Of a stretch of 64,000 nt of DNA, positions 17,467 through 26,427 are shown piece after piece. The stretch comes from Candidatus Rokuibacteriota bacterium (lineage in GTDB: Bacteria; Methylomirabilota; Methylomirabilia; Rokubacteriales; CSP1-6). Below the pieces are notes generated by a model. It saw nothing but the letters and a program-made list of their open reading frames with translations, did not search any database and was not told the DNA's origin. The translations under genes and the position numbers were made by a program. How positions within the stretch are numbered: the first letter of the stretch is position 1; the number at the start of each line of letters is the position of its first letter. The stretch lies in the NCBI GenBank assembly GCA_003220535.1, contig QHSU01000069.1, forward strand, positions 78,328 through 142,327, written 5' to 3'.

Positions 17467-18477
17467 GTGCGGATCGGCTTCCACCTCACCCCGTTCTGGA
17501 GCCCGACGGACCGCGAGCACACGGCCATCATCGACGAAGCGATCGAGGTCGTGCGAGCGGCGTCCACGATGGGCTTCGCGTGGGTCTCGATCGGCCACCA
17601 CTGGGTCTCGCACCCGACCGTCTGGCCGCAGCCGATCCCGATGCTCGCCAGGCTCGCGCCCGAGACCGGCCAGATGCGGCTCAAGACGTCGATGCTCCTG
17701 CTGCCGCTCCTGAACCCGGTGGACGTCGCGGAGAACGTCGTCACGCTCGACCACATCACGCACGGGCGTCTGGATCTCGGCGTCGCGATCGGCTATCGCG
17801 AGCGTGAGCTGGAAGCGGCCGGGCTCGGGCGCAAGGACCGCGTGCCCAAGCTCGAGGAGTCGCTCGCGGTGATGAAGCGGCTGTGGGCGGGCGAGGAGGT
17901 CACCTACGAAGGCACCTATATCAGGATGGCCGGAGCGCGCCTGGGCTTCGGGCCGTGCCAGCGCCCGCACCCGCCGCTCGAGATGGGCGCCCAGAGCGTG
18001 CGTGCGACACAGCGCGCGGCCCGCCTCGTCGACACCGTGTTCTTCGGGCCCCAGGTCGCCTGGGCCGACATCGGGCGCCTGGTCTCCGTCTATCGAGAGA
18101 CGCGCGCCACGAACAGGCCGGGAGCCGCCGGCACCGCGATCGCGTCGCGCAGCCTCATCGTCGGTGAGAGCAAAGAGGCGGCGCACGCGGCGGCGCGCGG
18201 CTACCTCGAGCGGACGTTCACGATGTACCGGACGTGGGAGATGCAGGAGCCCGGCATGGTGCAGCTCCAGCTCGGCTTCGACAAGAACCTCGACGACTGG
18301 ACGATCAACGGCACGCCGTCCCAGTGTCTGGAGACGATCACGCGAGCGCACCGCATGGGCCTCGACGGCATCGGCCTCACGATCTACAGCCTGCCGCACG
18401 GCGCCGGGGCGCGCATCGAATACCTCCAGATGATCGCCGAGCAGATCGTGCGCCCGGCGGCGGCGCTCGGGCGCTGA
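17467..18477 (+). CDS. LLM class flavin-dependent oxidoreductase
   Basis: 336 aa with the bacterial luciferase-like TIM barrel. It begins MRIGFHLTPFWSPTDREH; the core segment VTLDHITHGRLDLGVAIGYRERE is the family's flavin-binding signature, followed by KLEESLAVMKRLWAGEEVTYEG. The enzyme uses FMN or F420 with oxygen or a hydride donor; which one cannot be told here. It starts with GTG and ends 3 bp before the first gene of the molybdenum hydroxylase, so it likely belongs to that operon and may act on the same compound. Confidence 0.95.
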   Translation: MRIGFHLTPFWSPTDREHTAIIDEAIEVVRAASTMGFAWVSIGHHWVSHPTVWPQPIPMLARLAPETGQMRLKTSMLLLPLLNPVDVAENVVTLDHITHGRLDLGVAIGYRERELEAAGLGRKDRVPKLEESLAVMKRLWAGEEVTYEGTYIRMAGARLGFGPCQRPHPPLEMGAQSVRATQRAARLVDTVFFGPQVAWADIGRLVSVYRETRATNRPGAAGTAIASRSLIVGESKEAAHAAARGYLERTFTMYRTWEMQEPGMVQLQLGFDKNLDDWTINGTPSQCLETITRAHRMGLDGIGLTIYSLPHGAGARIEYLQMIAEQIVRPAAALGR

Positions 18478-18480
18478 CCC

Positions 18481-19392
18481 TTGCTCCGGCCGTTCACGCT
18501 CCACCGTCCCGAAACAGCCGAAGACGCGTGCGCGCTGCTGGCCACGCTTGGTGAGGACGCGGCGCCGTACGCCGGCGGGACCGAGCTGCTCCTGCTCATG
18601 AAGCTCGGTCTGCTCCGGCCGCCCCACCTGGTCGACGTCAAGCGCATCGCCGGATTCGGCGACATCGCCGACGGCCCCTCGCTCACGATCGGCGCCACGG
18701 TCACGCATCGCACACTCGAGCGGTCGCCGCTCGTGCGCGCGCGTTGCCCGCTCGTCGCCTCGGTCGCGCGGCACGTGGCCAACGTGCGCGTGCGAAACGT
18801 CGGGACGGTGGGCGGCAACCTCGCGTTCGCCGACCCGCACAGCGACCTCGCCACGCTGTTCCTGACGCTCGACGCCACGGTCGAGCTGGTGTCGCCACGC
18901 GGGCGGCGCGAGCTGTCGCTCGCCGAGTTCGTCCGCGGGCCATGGGAGACCGCGCGAAGGCCCGACGAGCTGCTGGCGGCGGTGCGGCTTTCACCATGGC
19001 CGGCCGGGACCGGCGCCGCCTACGTGAAGTTCGGCGTTCACGAGCGCCCCACGCTCGGTATCGCCGTGGCGCTCCGCCTCGACGGCGCCGGCGAGCGCAC
19101 GCGAGTGGCTGACGCGCGCGTCGCGATCGGTTGCGTCAGCCCGCGACCGATGCGGGCGGAGTCGGCGGAGACGAGGTTGAACGGAGTTGCCGCGGCCGAG
19201 CTCGGCGATGTCACCGGCGTGGTGGCGGACGCGGCCGCCGAGAGCGTAGACCCGGCCGACGATCTCCACGGCTCCGCGGAGTACAAGCGCGAGATGGTCG
19301 CAGTGTTCGCGCGACGCGCGCTTCGCGTCGCGGCGGCCCGTGCGCGTGGTGTCGAGCCGGCGGCGCGCTTCCCGCACGCGGTGGTCGCGTGA
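18481..19392 (+). CDS. Molybdenum hydroxylase FAD-binding subunit (CoxM/XdhB type)
   Basis: 303 aa from a TTG start. FAD-binding signatures: PYAGGTELLLLMKLG (the AGGT loop) and NVGTVGGNLAFADPHSDLA (the GGN loop). The C-terminal CO dehydrogenase flavoprotein domain includes RVAIGCVSPRPMRAESAETRL. It passes electrons from the iron-sulfur subunit to an acceptor. It is the first of three subunit genes in the order FAD, 2Fe-2S, molybdopterin; its stop overlaps the next start (TGATG). Confidence 0.94.
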   Translation: MLRPFTLHRPETAEDACALLATLGEDAAPYAGGTELLLLMKLGLLRPPHLVDVKRIAGFGDIADGPSLTIGATVTHRTLERSPLVRARCPLVASVARHVANVRVRNVGTVGGNLAFADPHSDLATLFLTLDATVELVSPRGRRELSLAEFVRGPWETARRPDELLAAVRLSPWPAGTGAAYVKFGVHERPTLGIAVALRLDGAGERTRVADARVAIGCVSPRPMRAESAETRLNGVAAAELGDVTGVVADAAAESVDPADDLHGSAEYKREMVAVFARRALRVAAARARGVEPAARFPHAVVA

Positions 19393-19871
19393 TGGACGGC
19401 GCGGCCCTCGTGCGTATCCGTGTGGTGGTCAACGGAAGCGCTCGCGAGCTCGAGGTCGTTCCTCACGCGCTCCTGCTCGACGTGCTGCGTGACACGCTCG
19501 ACCTCAAGGGAGCGAAGCGCTCGTGTGACACCCAGGTGTGCGGTGCCTGCACGGTGCTCGTCGACGGCCAGGCCGTGAGCGCCTGCACCTATCTGGCGGT
19601 GGAGGCCGACGGCAGTTCGGTGCTCACGGTCGAAGGACTCGCCGACGGCGAGGCGCTCGATCCCCTTCAGCGCGCGTTTCTCGACGCGGGCGCGGTGCAG
19701 TGCGGCTTCTGCACGTCGGGCATGCTCCTGACCGCGCGTGCGTTGCTCCGCGAGAACGCCGCCCCGAGCCGCGAGGACATCCTGCACTACCTGCGCGGGA
19801 GCCTCTGCCGCTGCACCGGCTACCGGAAGATCGTCGAGGCAATACTGATTGCCTCGGGGGCGACCCGATGA
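19392..19871 (+). CDS. Molybdenum hydroxylase (2Fe-2S)-binding subunit (CoxS type)
   Basis: 159 aa. The plant-ferredoxin-type cluster ligands are in SCDTQVCGACTVLVDG plus the later cysteine in VSACTY. The second, helical domain has CGFCTSGM and CRCTGYRKI, giving the two [2Fe-2S] clusters of the family. ATG at 19392 chosen because upstream sequence in frame belongs to the FAD subunit and has no family match. The stop overlaps the large subunit start by 4 bp (ATGA), as expected for stoichiometric subunits. Confidence 0.96.
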   Translation: MDGAALVRIRVVVNGSARELEVVPHALLLDVLRDTLDLKGAKRSCDTQVCGACTVLVDGQAVSACTYLAVEADGSSVLTVEGLADGEALDPLQRAFLDAGAVQCGFCTSGMLLTARALLRENAAPSREDILHYLRGSLCRCTGYRKIVEAILIASGATR

Positions 19872-22150
19872 GCGCACGCCCGCTCCGCGTCGTCGGCCAA
19901 CCGGTGCCGCGAGTCGATGGGCTCGAAAAGGTTACCGGCCGCGCGCGCTACGTGACCGATCTGGTGATCCCCGGCATGGCCCACGCCAAGGTGCTGCGCT
20001 CGCCCTACGCCCACACGCGCGTGCGAAAGGTCGACGTGACGCGCGCTCGCGCGCTGACGGGCGTGCTGGCCGCGCTCTGTGGCGCCGATCTGACGTGGTG
20101 CGAGCCGTACTATGGCCCGGCGTACCGTGATCGCCCCGTGCTCGCGATCGACGTCGCCCGCTACGAGGGCGAGCCGGTCGCGGCGGTGGCCGCGGTCGAC
20201 GAGGCGACGGCGGCCGCGGCGCTCGATCTGATCGAGGTCGACTACGAGCCTCTGTCGCCGGTGATCACGCTCGAGGAAGCGCTGGGCCCGGGCGCGCCGC
20301 TAGTCCATACGGGGAAGCCGCAGGCCGGCATCTTCGCCGACCTCTCGACGCTTCGGCCTGAGCTCGGGACCAATATCTGCCACCAGTTCCACTTCGCGCG
20401 CGGCGACAGCGCCGGCGCGCTGGCGGCAGCCGACCTCGTGCTCGACGACACGTATCGCTTCCCGCCGGTGCAGCACTACGCGATGGAGCCGCATGCGGCG
20501 GTGGCGGTGTGGAGCGAGACCGACGGGTTGACGATCTGGGCATCGAGCCAGAACCCGTACTCGGTGCGCGTCGAGCTGGCGAAGATGTTCGGCGTGCCGC
20601 TCGCGCGGATCCGGGTCGTCGTGCCGCACCTCGGCGGCGGCTTCGGCAGCAAGACCTACGCGAAGCTCGAGCCGCTGGCGGCGGCGCTCGCGCGCGTTGC
20701 GGGCCGGCCGGTACGGCTGGCCGCGTCGGTGGCCGAAGCGTTTCAGACCGTGCGACGCTGCGCCGCTCGCGTCCACGTGCGCGTCGGTTTCCGTCGTGAC
20801 GGTGCGCTCGTGGCGGTCGAATGCGACGCCGACTACGATGTGGGCGCCTACGCCGACATCGGCCCGCGCGTCGTCCAGAAGGGTACGTACACGGCGACCG
20901 GCCCCTATCGCGTCCCGCACGTCAGGCTCGACGCGCGCGCTGTCTACACCAACACGACGCCCGGCGGCGCCTTCCGGGGCTTCGGGGTCCCGCAGCTCGC
21001 CTGGGCGCTCGAGTCGCTGTTCGATGTGGCCGCCGACCGGCTCGATCGCGATCCCGTCGAGCTGCGGCGCCAGAACTTCCTCGCCCAGGGCGAGGAGTTC
21101 GCGCCGGGCGACACGCCCATCGACGGCAAGCTCGAGGAGAGCCTGTCGCGCGCCGCGGAGGCTATCGGCTGGACTCGGGCGAGCGCGGCCGACCGGGGGC
21201 GCGGTGTGGCCGCGATGCTGAAGGCTTCGGTGGCGCCGAGCGTGTCGGAGGCGATCGTACGCCTGCACACCGACGGCAGCGTCAGCGTGCTCGCGAGCGC
21301 CGTCGAGATGGGGCAGGGTACCCGCACGGTCCTGGCACAGATTGCCGCCGAGGTGCTCTGCGTTCCGCTGACGCGCGTGACCGTCGTCCAGCCCGACACC
21401 GCCGTCACCCCGTACGACCAGACGACCAGCTCGAGCCGCTCGACGGCGATGACCGGGCGCGCGGTCCAGATGGCGGCCGAGGACGTGCGCGAGCAGCTTC
21501 TGCGTGTCGCCGCCGATGCGCTCGGGGCTCAGACGCGCGATCTCGCTCTCGAGGACGGCGCGGTGGTCGCGCCGTCACGGCGTCTCGCCTACTCCGAGGT
21601 GCTCTCGCTGCGATTCGGCATGTCCGGCGGCGAGCTGATCGGTCGTGGCGTGGTCGCGCCCGGGCGCACCGCCGCGCCGCTCGGCGGTAGCACGCCGTTC
21701 TGGGAGGTGGCGGTCGGCGCGGCCGAGGTGAGCGTGGACGAGGAGACCGGTGCCGTGCGCGTCGAGCGCTACGTCTCGGTCGCCGACGTCGGCCGCGCGG
21801 TGAACCCGCTCCTTCTGGAGGGCCAGGACGAAGGCGGTGTCGTGCAGGGGCTCGGTCACACGCTACTCGAGGAGATGCTCTACGAGGACGGCCATCTCCT
21901 GAACGGCACGCTGCTCGTCTACCGTGTGCCGCGCGCCGACGATGCGCCGCCGGCCCTCGAGTGCCACTTCGTGGAGAATGCCGACGGCAGCGGCCCCTTC
22001 GGCGCCAAGGGCGCGGGCGAGGGAAGCCTGATCCCCGTGAGCCCGGCGGTCGCCAACGCGCTCGCGCGGCTCACCGGCGTCCGGCTCCGCGACCTGCCGC
22101 TGACGCCCGAGCGCGTCTGGCGGGCGCTGAAAGCGCGGAGGAATCGATGA
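19868..22150 (+). CDS. Molybdenum hydroxylase molybdopterin-binding large subunit
   Basis: 760 aa from the ATG at 19868 (MSARPLRVVGQPVPRVDG). Cofactor and active-site motifs: LGGGFGSK, TPGGAFRGFGVPQ, GQGTRTVLAQ and the C-terminal AKGAGEGSLIPV carrying the catalytic glutamate. Overall it is closer to xanthine/nicotinate-type hydroxylases than to CO dehydrogenase, since the CoxL active-site cysteine loop (VAYRCSFR) is replaced by GGAFRGFG. It completes the operon begun by the luciferase-like gene. Substrate unresolved; a purine, N-heterocycle or aldehyde is possible. Confidence 0.95.
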   Translation: MSARPLRVVGQPVPRVDGLEKVTGRARYVTDLVIPGMAHAKVLRSPYAHTRVRKVDVTRARALTGVLAALCGADLTWCEPYYGPAYRDRPVLAIDVARYEGEPVAAVAAVDEATAAAALDLIEVDYEPLSPVITLEEALGPGAPLVHTGKPQAGIFADLSTLRPELGTNICHQFHFARGDSAGALAAADLVLDDTYRFPPVQHYAMEPHAAVAVWSETDGLTIWASSQNPYSVRVELAKMFGVPLARIRVVVPHLGGGFGSKTYAKLEPLAAALARVAGRPVRLAASVAEAFQTVRRCAARVHVRVGFRRDGALVAVECDADYDVGAYADIGPRVVQKGTYTATGPYRVPHVRLDARAVYTNTTPGGAFRGFGVPQLAWALESLFDVAADRLDRDPVELRRQNFLAQGEEFAPGDTPIDGKLEESLSRAAEAIGWTRASAADRGRGVAAMLKASVAPSVSEAIVRLHTDGSVSVLASAVEMGQGTRTVLAQIAAEVLCVPLTRVTVVQPDTAVTPYDQTTSSSRSTAMTGRAVQMAAEDVREQLLRVAADALGAQTRDLALEDGAVVAPSRRLAYSEVLSLRFGMSGGELIGRGVVAPGRTAAPLGGSTPFWEVAVGAAEVSVDEETGAVRVERYVSVADVGRAVNPLLLEGQDEGGVVQGLGHTLLEEMLYEDGHLLNGTLLVYRVPRADDAPPALECHFVENADGSGPFGAKGAGEGSLIPVSPAVANALARLTGVRLRDLPLTPERVWRALKARRNR

Positions 22151-22164
22151 CGGTGGAGCCGGCG

Positions 22165-23331
22165 CTAGAGCGCCCGGTACACCTCCGCCTCGAACTGCCC
22201 GAACAGGTCGATCGCCGTGTGGTCGTAGAAGGGAAGGACCTGCGAGAGAAAGACGCCCGAGACGCGCTTCGTGCGGTCGATCCAGAAGTAGGTATTGGCG
22301 AGACCGGCCCACGCGAGGCTGCCGGCCGCGCGGCCGGTCGGCGCCTGCTGCGTGTTGATCAGGAAGCTCAGGCCCCAGCCTTTGCGCATCCCCGGGAAGA
22401 GCTCGACGTCGTTGGACAGGGCGGGGATCGCCGTTTTCATAGCTGGAATGTCGAGCGGCGCGATGTGGTTCTGCGCCATGAGGTCGACGGTTTCGGGGCG
22501 CAGCACGAGAGCGCCCTTGAGGCTGCCGCCCTGCAGAATCATCTGCGTGAAGGCCAGGTAGTCGCGGGCCGTTCCGTAGAGTCCGCCGCCGCCCATGAGG
22601 AACTCGGGGTCCTCCGGGAGTGCGAACTCGATCGGCGCGAGGACACCCTTGTCGTCGCGCTGATGCACGCTCGCCAGCCGGGCGCGCTGCGATGACGAGA
22701 GCTTGAAGGAGGTGTCCTTCATGCCGAGGGGACCGAAGATGTTGTCCTGGAAGTAACGGTCGAGCTTCTGGCCGCTCACCGTCTCGACCATCTTCCCGAT
22801 CCAGTCGATGCTGATGCCGTACTCCCACCGGTCGCCCGCGTCGAACAGCAGCGGCGTGGTCAGGGCGGCGTTCGTGCAGGTCGTGATGCCCGGCGTGCCC
22901 GTGGCGGTCTGATACTGGGCGATCTCCGGCCGCCAGATCTCGTAGGCGAAGCCGGACGTGTGGGTCAGCAGGTGCTTGAGCGTGATCGGCCGCTTGGGCG
23001 GCCGCAGGCGCGGCTTGCCGGCCGCGTCGAACCCGTCCAGCACCTTGGCCGCCGTGAGGCCCGCGACGACCGCGCTCGCCGGACGGTCGAGACTCAGCTT
23101 GCCGCGCTCGACGAGCTGCATGGCGGCGGTCGCCGTGATGGCCTTGGTCATCGAGGCGATCCACACGACCGTGTCGAGAGTCATCGGCGCATCCTGGCCG
23201 AGCGCACGCTTGCCGAAGGCACCTTCGTACAGCGTTCCTTTGTCGGTGGCGGCGACCGCCACGATGCCGGGCATGGATTTCGATTCGACGGCCTGGCTGA
23301 AGATTCTGTCGATCGACGGGATGGTTGGCAT
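22165..23331 (-). CDS. Serine hydrolase, class C beta-lactamase/esterase family
   Basis: 388 aa. The nucleophile motif is SMTK (S-x-x-K) in WIASMTKAITATAAMQL. A YGIS segment stands where the class C tyrosine motif (Y-x-N) is expected. No signal peptide is seen, which argues for an EstB-like esterase or transesterase rather than a periplasmic beta-lactamase. The second ATG (23331) is preferred because AAGGAG precedes it by 6 bp; an ATG five codons upstream lacks such a site. It is convergent with the molybdenum hydroxylase operon. Confidence 0.93.
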   Translation of the reverse strand: MPTIPSIDRIFSQAVESKSMPGIVAVAATDKGTLYEGAFGKRALGQDAPMTLDTVVWIASMTKAITATAAMQLVERGKLSLDRPASAVVAGLTAAKVLDGFDAAGKPRLRPPKRPITLKHLLTHTSGFAYEIWRPEIAQYQTATGTPGITTCTNAALTTPLLFDAGDRWEYGISIDWIGKMVETVSGQKLDRYFQDNIFGPLGMKDTSFKLSSSQRARLASVHQRDDKGVLAPIEFALPEDPEFLMGGGGLYGTARDYLAFTQMILQGGSLKGALVLRPETVDLMAQNHIAPLDIPAMKTAIPALSNDVELFPGMRKGWGLSFLINTQQAPTGRAAGSLAWAGLANTYFWIDRTKRVSGVFLSQVLPFYDHTAIDLFGQFEAEVYRAL

Positions 23332-23487
23332 GGTCTTCTCCTTCATTCGGAGGCCACGGACTCGATGGGCGAAAGCTTAGAGTAGGATTCGCGACGCCGC
23401 AACGCCTTGGCCCGCACGGTATAGACTGAGCGCGCTATGACGAAGCTCTCGTGAGGGGTCGGCGATTCGTTGAGTCAGGAGGAACCG

Positions 23488-24726
23488 ATGGGAACGTATC
23501 GGCGCATCAACGTCGCGTCGGGGCGGTCGCTCGAGAAGCTGGCGCACTATTCGCGGGCCGTGCGCGTGGGCGACATGGTGCTGCAGTCGGGCACGACGGC
23601 CATCGATCGGCGGGGCGACGTGCGCGGGGTCGGCGACGTCGCCAAACAGGTCGAGACCATCATGACGATCGCCGAGTGGAGCGTGGCCAGGGCTGGCGGC
23701 ACGCTCGGGGATGTGGTGCGAAGCCGGATTTACGTCACCGACATCGGTGTGGGCGCCGACGCCGGGCGGGCGCTCGCCCGATACTTTCGCGACGTCCGGC
23801 CGGCGGCCACCCTCGTTCAAGTGAACCGGCTCGCGCGGCCCGAACAGCTCGTCGAGATCGAGCTCGACGCGGTCGACGGCGCCGGGGCCAAGGCGCGACG
23901 GGTCTCGTCGGGGCGGGCCATCGAGGACGAGTACGCATACTCACGCGCCGTGCGCGCGGGCGAGCGCGTCTACGTCTCAGGGTCGACGGCGCTGAACGCC
24001 CGGGGCGTCGTGGAAGGCCAGGGCGACCTGTACCGCCAGACGCGCAGCGCGATGGACACGATCTTCTGGGCCCTGGAGCAAGCGGGCGCCTCGCGCGAGG
24101 ATCTCGTCTACACCAAGACCTTCGTCACCGATCTGGCCGCCGCCGCGGACTACACGCGGGCCTGGCTCGAGGCGCTCGGCGACGTGCGGCCGACCTCGAC
24201 CTTGCTGGGCGTCCCGGCGCTCATTCACCCGGAGATGCTCATCGAGATCGAGGCCGAGGCGATCGTGGGGGCGTCGAGAACGCGTCGCGATTTCTACACG
24301 CAGCAGCAGCGGGAGAAGCCGCGCGGCTACGCGCGCGCCGTGCAGATCGGGGACTGGATCTGGGTCAGCGGCTGCACGTCGATGAATGCGGCCGGTAAGC
24401 CCCAGGCATCGGGCGACTGGGCGGCCCAGTCGGACCTCTCCGTCGAAACGATCCGGTGGGCGCTCGAGCAAGCCGGCGCGACGCTGGATGACGTCGTCCG
24501 CCGGCGCGTCTTCACGGTCGACGGCGCGAACGTGAACCGGCCCCCCGGCCAGGGCCCGGCGTGGTTCGCGAAGAGCTGTCCTGCGTCTCTCGGCTGTCGC
24601 ATCGCCGGGCTCGCGCGGCCCGAGCTTCTCGTCGAGGTCGAGGTGGTCGCGGTCAAGGGCGCGCACGCCGGCATCGAGTGGATCGCGCCCGACGCGATCG
24701 ACGTGCTGGACCGGCGGTCGGCCTGA
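23488..24726 (+). CDS. Protein with three tandem RidA (YjgF/YER057c/UK114) domains
   Basis: 412 aa, about three times a normal RidA subunit (about 130 aa). Repeat starts: HYSRAVRVGDMVLQSGTTA, YSRAVRAGERVYVSGSTAL and YARAVQIGDWIWVSGCTSM. Repeat ends: ARPEQLVEIELDAV, IHPEMLIEIEAEAI and ARPELLVEVEVVAV. RidA proteins are homotrimers with active sites at the subunit interfaces, so this chain may fold as a one-polypeptide trimer. The arginine that binds the substrate carboxylate in deaminating RidA appears replaced (A, S and L by my alignment), as in Rid subfamilies of unknown reaction. The ATG at 23488 follows AGGAGG by 5 bp. Confidence 0.92.
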   Translation: MGTYRRINVASGRSLEKLAHYSRAVRVGDMVLQSGTTAIDRRGDVRGVGDVAKQVETIMTIAEWSVARAGGTLGDVVRSRIYVTDIGVGADAGRALARYFRDVRPAATLVQVNRLARPEQLVEIELDAVDGAGAKARRVSSGRAIEDEYAYSRAVRAGERVYVSGSTALNARGVVEGQGDLYRQTRSAMDTIFWALEQAGASREDLVYTKTFVTDLAAAADYTRAWLEALGDVRPTSTLLGVPALIHPEMLIEIEAEAIVGASRTRRDFYTQQQREKPRGYARAVQIGDWIWVSGCTSMNAAGKPQASGDWAAQSDLSVETIRWALEQAGATLDDVVRRRVFTVDGANVNRPPGQGPAWFAKSCPASLGCRIAGLARPELLVEVEVVAVKGAHAGIEWIAPDAIDVLDRRSA

Positions 24727-24738
24727 CCCTCCTCGCCC

Positions 24739-25308
24739 TCAGGGAAGGAGATCCGTGATCGGGATCCGGGCGCCCGGCGAGGCGAGCGGCGAGAGGCTCG
24801 CTCCCCGGCCGAACGCCCGAACCGACTGGTACACTCGCCGAGGCCTTGCCGGGTCGAGCGCGACCAGGTCGCGGCGAACCTCGACCACCGCGTCGACGAG
24901 GTTCACGATCCAGTAATCGGCAATCCCGGCGCGCGCGTAGATCGACGCCTTGCGCGCGCGGTCCAGGGCCAGGCTGGTCTGCGAGATCTCGACGACGAGC
25001 GCGGGATCAGTGGGAGCCGCGCCGAGGTAATCGCGCGGGGAGCCCCGGACCACGGCGACGTCCGGCTCGGGCCGCGACCGGCGGCCCAGGGCCAGCGGGG
25101 CATGAACCCTGACGAGCCAGCCCTCGCCAAAGGCGTGCCGTAGCGCCGCCGCGACGAGGTCGACGGCGACCGCATGGGAGTCTCCTTGGGGCTCGCTCAC
25201 GACGAGCAGCCCGTCGAGCAGCTCCAGCTGCTCGTCCTCGCGGAATACGCCGCGGTCGATCAACCGCTCGTACTCCGGACGAGTCCATCGCCTCGTGTGG
25301 ACGAGCAT
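24739..25308 (-). CDS. Uma2 family PD-(D/E)XK nuclease-like protein (copy A)
   Basis: 189 aa. Family pattern: RRWTRPEYERLIDRGVFRED at the start, ELLDGLLVVSEP, RSRPEPDVAVVRG and ALVVEISQTSL with the acidic and E-x-x residues of the restriction-endonuclease fold, then YARAGIADYWIVNLVD and a C-terminal SPGARIPITDLLP. Biological role unsettled; the family is abundant in some free-living bacteria. A close relative lies at 26428-27006, with an alcohol dehydrogenase between them. ATG at 25308 chosen because it matches the start of the sister gene. Confidence 0.9.
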   Translation of the reverse strand: MLVHTRRWTRPEYERLIDRGVFREDEQLELLDGLLVVSEPQGDSHAVAVDLVAAALRHAFGEGWLVRVHAPLALGRRSRPEPDVAVVRGSPRDYLGAAPTDPALVVEISQTSLALDRARKASIYARAGIADYWIVNLVDAVVEVRRDLVALDPARPRRVYQSVRAFGRGASLSPLASPGARIPITDLLP

Positions 25309-25334
25309 CGCGCTTACCGCCCTCTGGGAAGTCT

Positions 25335-26414
25335 CTACTCGAACATCAGCACCGTGCGCGCGACCTCGCCCGCCTTCATCGCCCGGAAGGCGTCGTTCAC
25401 GTCCTCGAGGCGGCCGCGTCGCGTGATCATCTCGTCGAGGCGAAGCAGGCCCCGCTGGTAGAAGTCGACGTACCGGGGCATGTCGACCTTGAAGCGGTTC
25501 GAGCCCATGCTGCAGCCCTGGATGCGCTTTTCCCGGAGAAACACGCTGCCCTCGAGCTCGATCTTCTGGCCGACGGGGATCATGCCGATCACCGTCGCCG
25601 TCCCGCCCGGGCGGATGCATTCGAAGGCCTGCTCGGCGGCCTTCTTCAGACCGATGGCCTCGAAGGAGTACTCGACGCCGCCGTTGGTCAGCTCGCGGAT
25701 CGCCTTGACCGGGTCGCCGGTCGAGGCGTCGACCGTGTGCGTCGCGCCGAGCTCGCGGGCCTGGGCGAGCTTCTTCGGGAAGATGTCGACGGCGATGATC
25801 ATGCCGGCGCCAGCGATGCGGGCGCCCTGGATCACCGCGAGGCCGACGCCGCCGGCGCCAAACACCGCGACCGTCGCGCCCGCCTCGACGCGCGCCGTGT
25901 TCAGCACGGCGCCCACGCCCGTCGTCACGCCGCAGCCGATCAGCGCTCCGCGGTCGAGCGGCATGTCGTCGCGCACCTTCACGAGGCCGTTCTCGTGCAC
26001 GAGCATCTGCTCCGCGTAGGCGGACAGATTCGCGAACTGGTTCACCGGCGCGCCCTTCCAGCTGAGCTTCGGCGGCTCTTGCGGGGTACGCACGGGCCGC
26101 GACTGGCAGAGATGGGTGCGCCCGGTCAGACAGTAGGTGCAGTGTCCGCAGAAGACCGACAGACACGCGATCACGTGATCGCCCGCCTTGAACTCTGTGA
26201 CGTGCGGGCCGACCGCTTCGACGATGCCGGCGGCCTCGTGGCCGAGGATCGCGGGGGCCGGGAAGGGATAGAACCCGTCGACGAAGTGGAGGTCGCTGTG
26301 GCACACGCCACTCGCGACCGTGCGCACGAGGACCTCGCGCCCGATCGGCTTCGCGATGTCGACGTCCTCGATGGTGAGCGGTTTCTGGGGACCATGGAAC
26401 ACGGCGGCTTTCAT
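25335..26414 (-). CDS. Zinc-dependent alcohol dehydrogenase (MDR superfamily)
   Basis: 359 aa. Catalytic zinc region: VASGVCHSDLHFVDG and GHEAAGIVEAVG. Structural zinc lobe: CGHCTYCLTGRTHLC, four cysteines. Cofactor fold: VAVFGAGGVGLAVIQGARIAGA with an acidic residue later (AVDIF), indicating NAD. The sequence is closest to the class III/zinc-type alcohol dehydrogenases that oxidise primary alcohols or S-hydroxymethyl thiols. The ATG is preceded by AAAGGAG. It is flanked on both sides by Uma2 genes in the same direction. Confidence 0.95.
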   Translation of the reverse strand: MKAAVFHGPQKPLTIEDVDIAKPIGREVLVRTVASGVCHSDLHFVDGFYPFPAPAILGHEAAGIVEAVGPHVTEFKAGDHVIACLSVFCGHCTYCLTGRTHLCQSRPVRTPQEPPKLSWKGAPVNQFANLSAYAEQMLVHENGLVKVRDDMPLDRGALIGCGVTTGVGAVLNTARVEAGATVAVFGAGGVGLAVIQGARIAGAGMIIAVDIFPKKLAQARELGATHTVDASTGDPVKAIRELTNGGVEYSFEAIGLKKAAEQAFECIRPGGTATVIGMIPVGQKIELEGSVFLREKRIQGCSMGSNRFKVDMPRYVDFYQRGLLRLDEMITRRGRLEDVNDAFRAMKAGEVARTVLMFE

Positions 26415-26427
26415 GGGTTGCTCCTTT

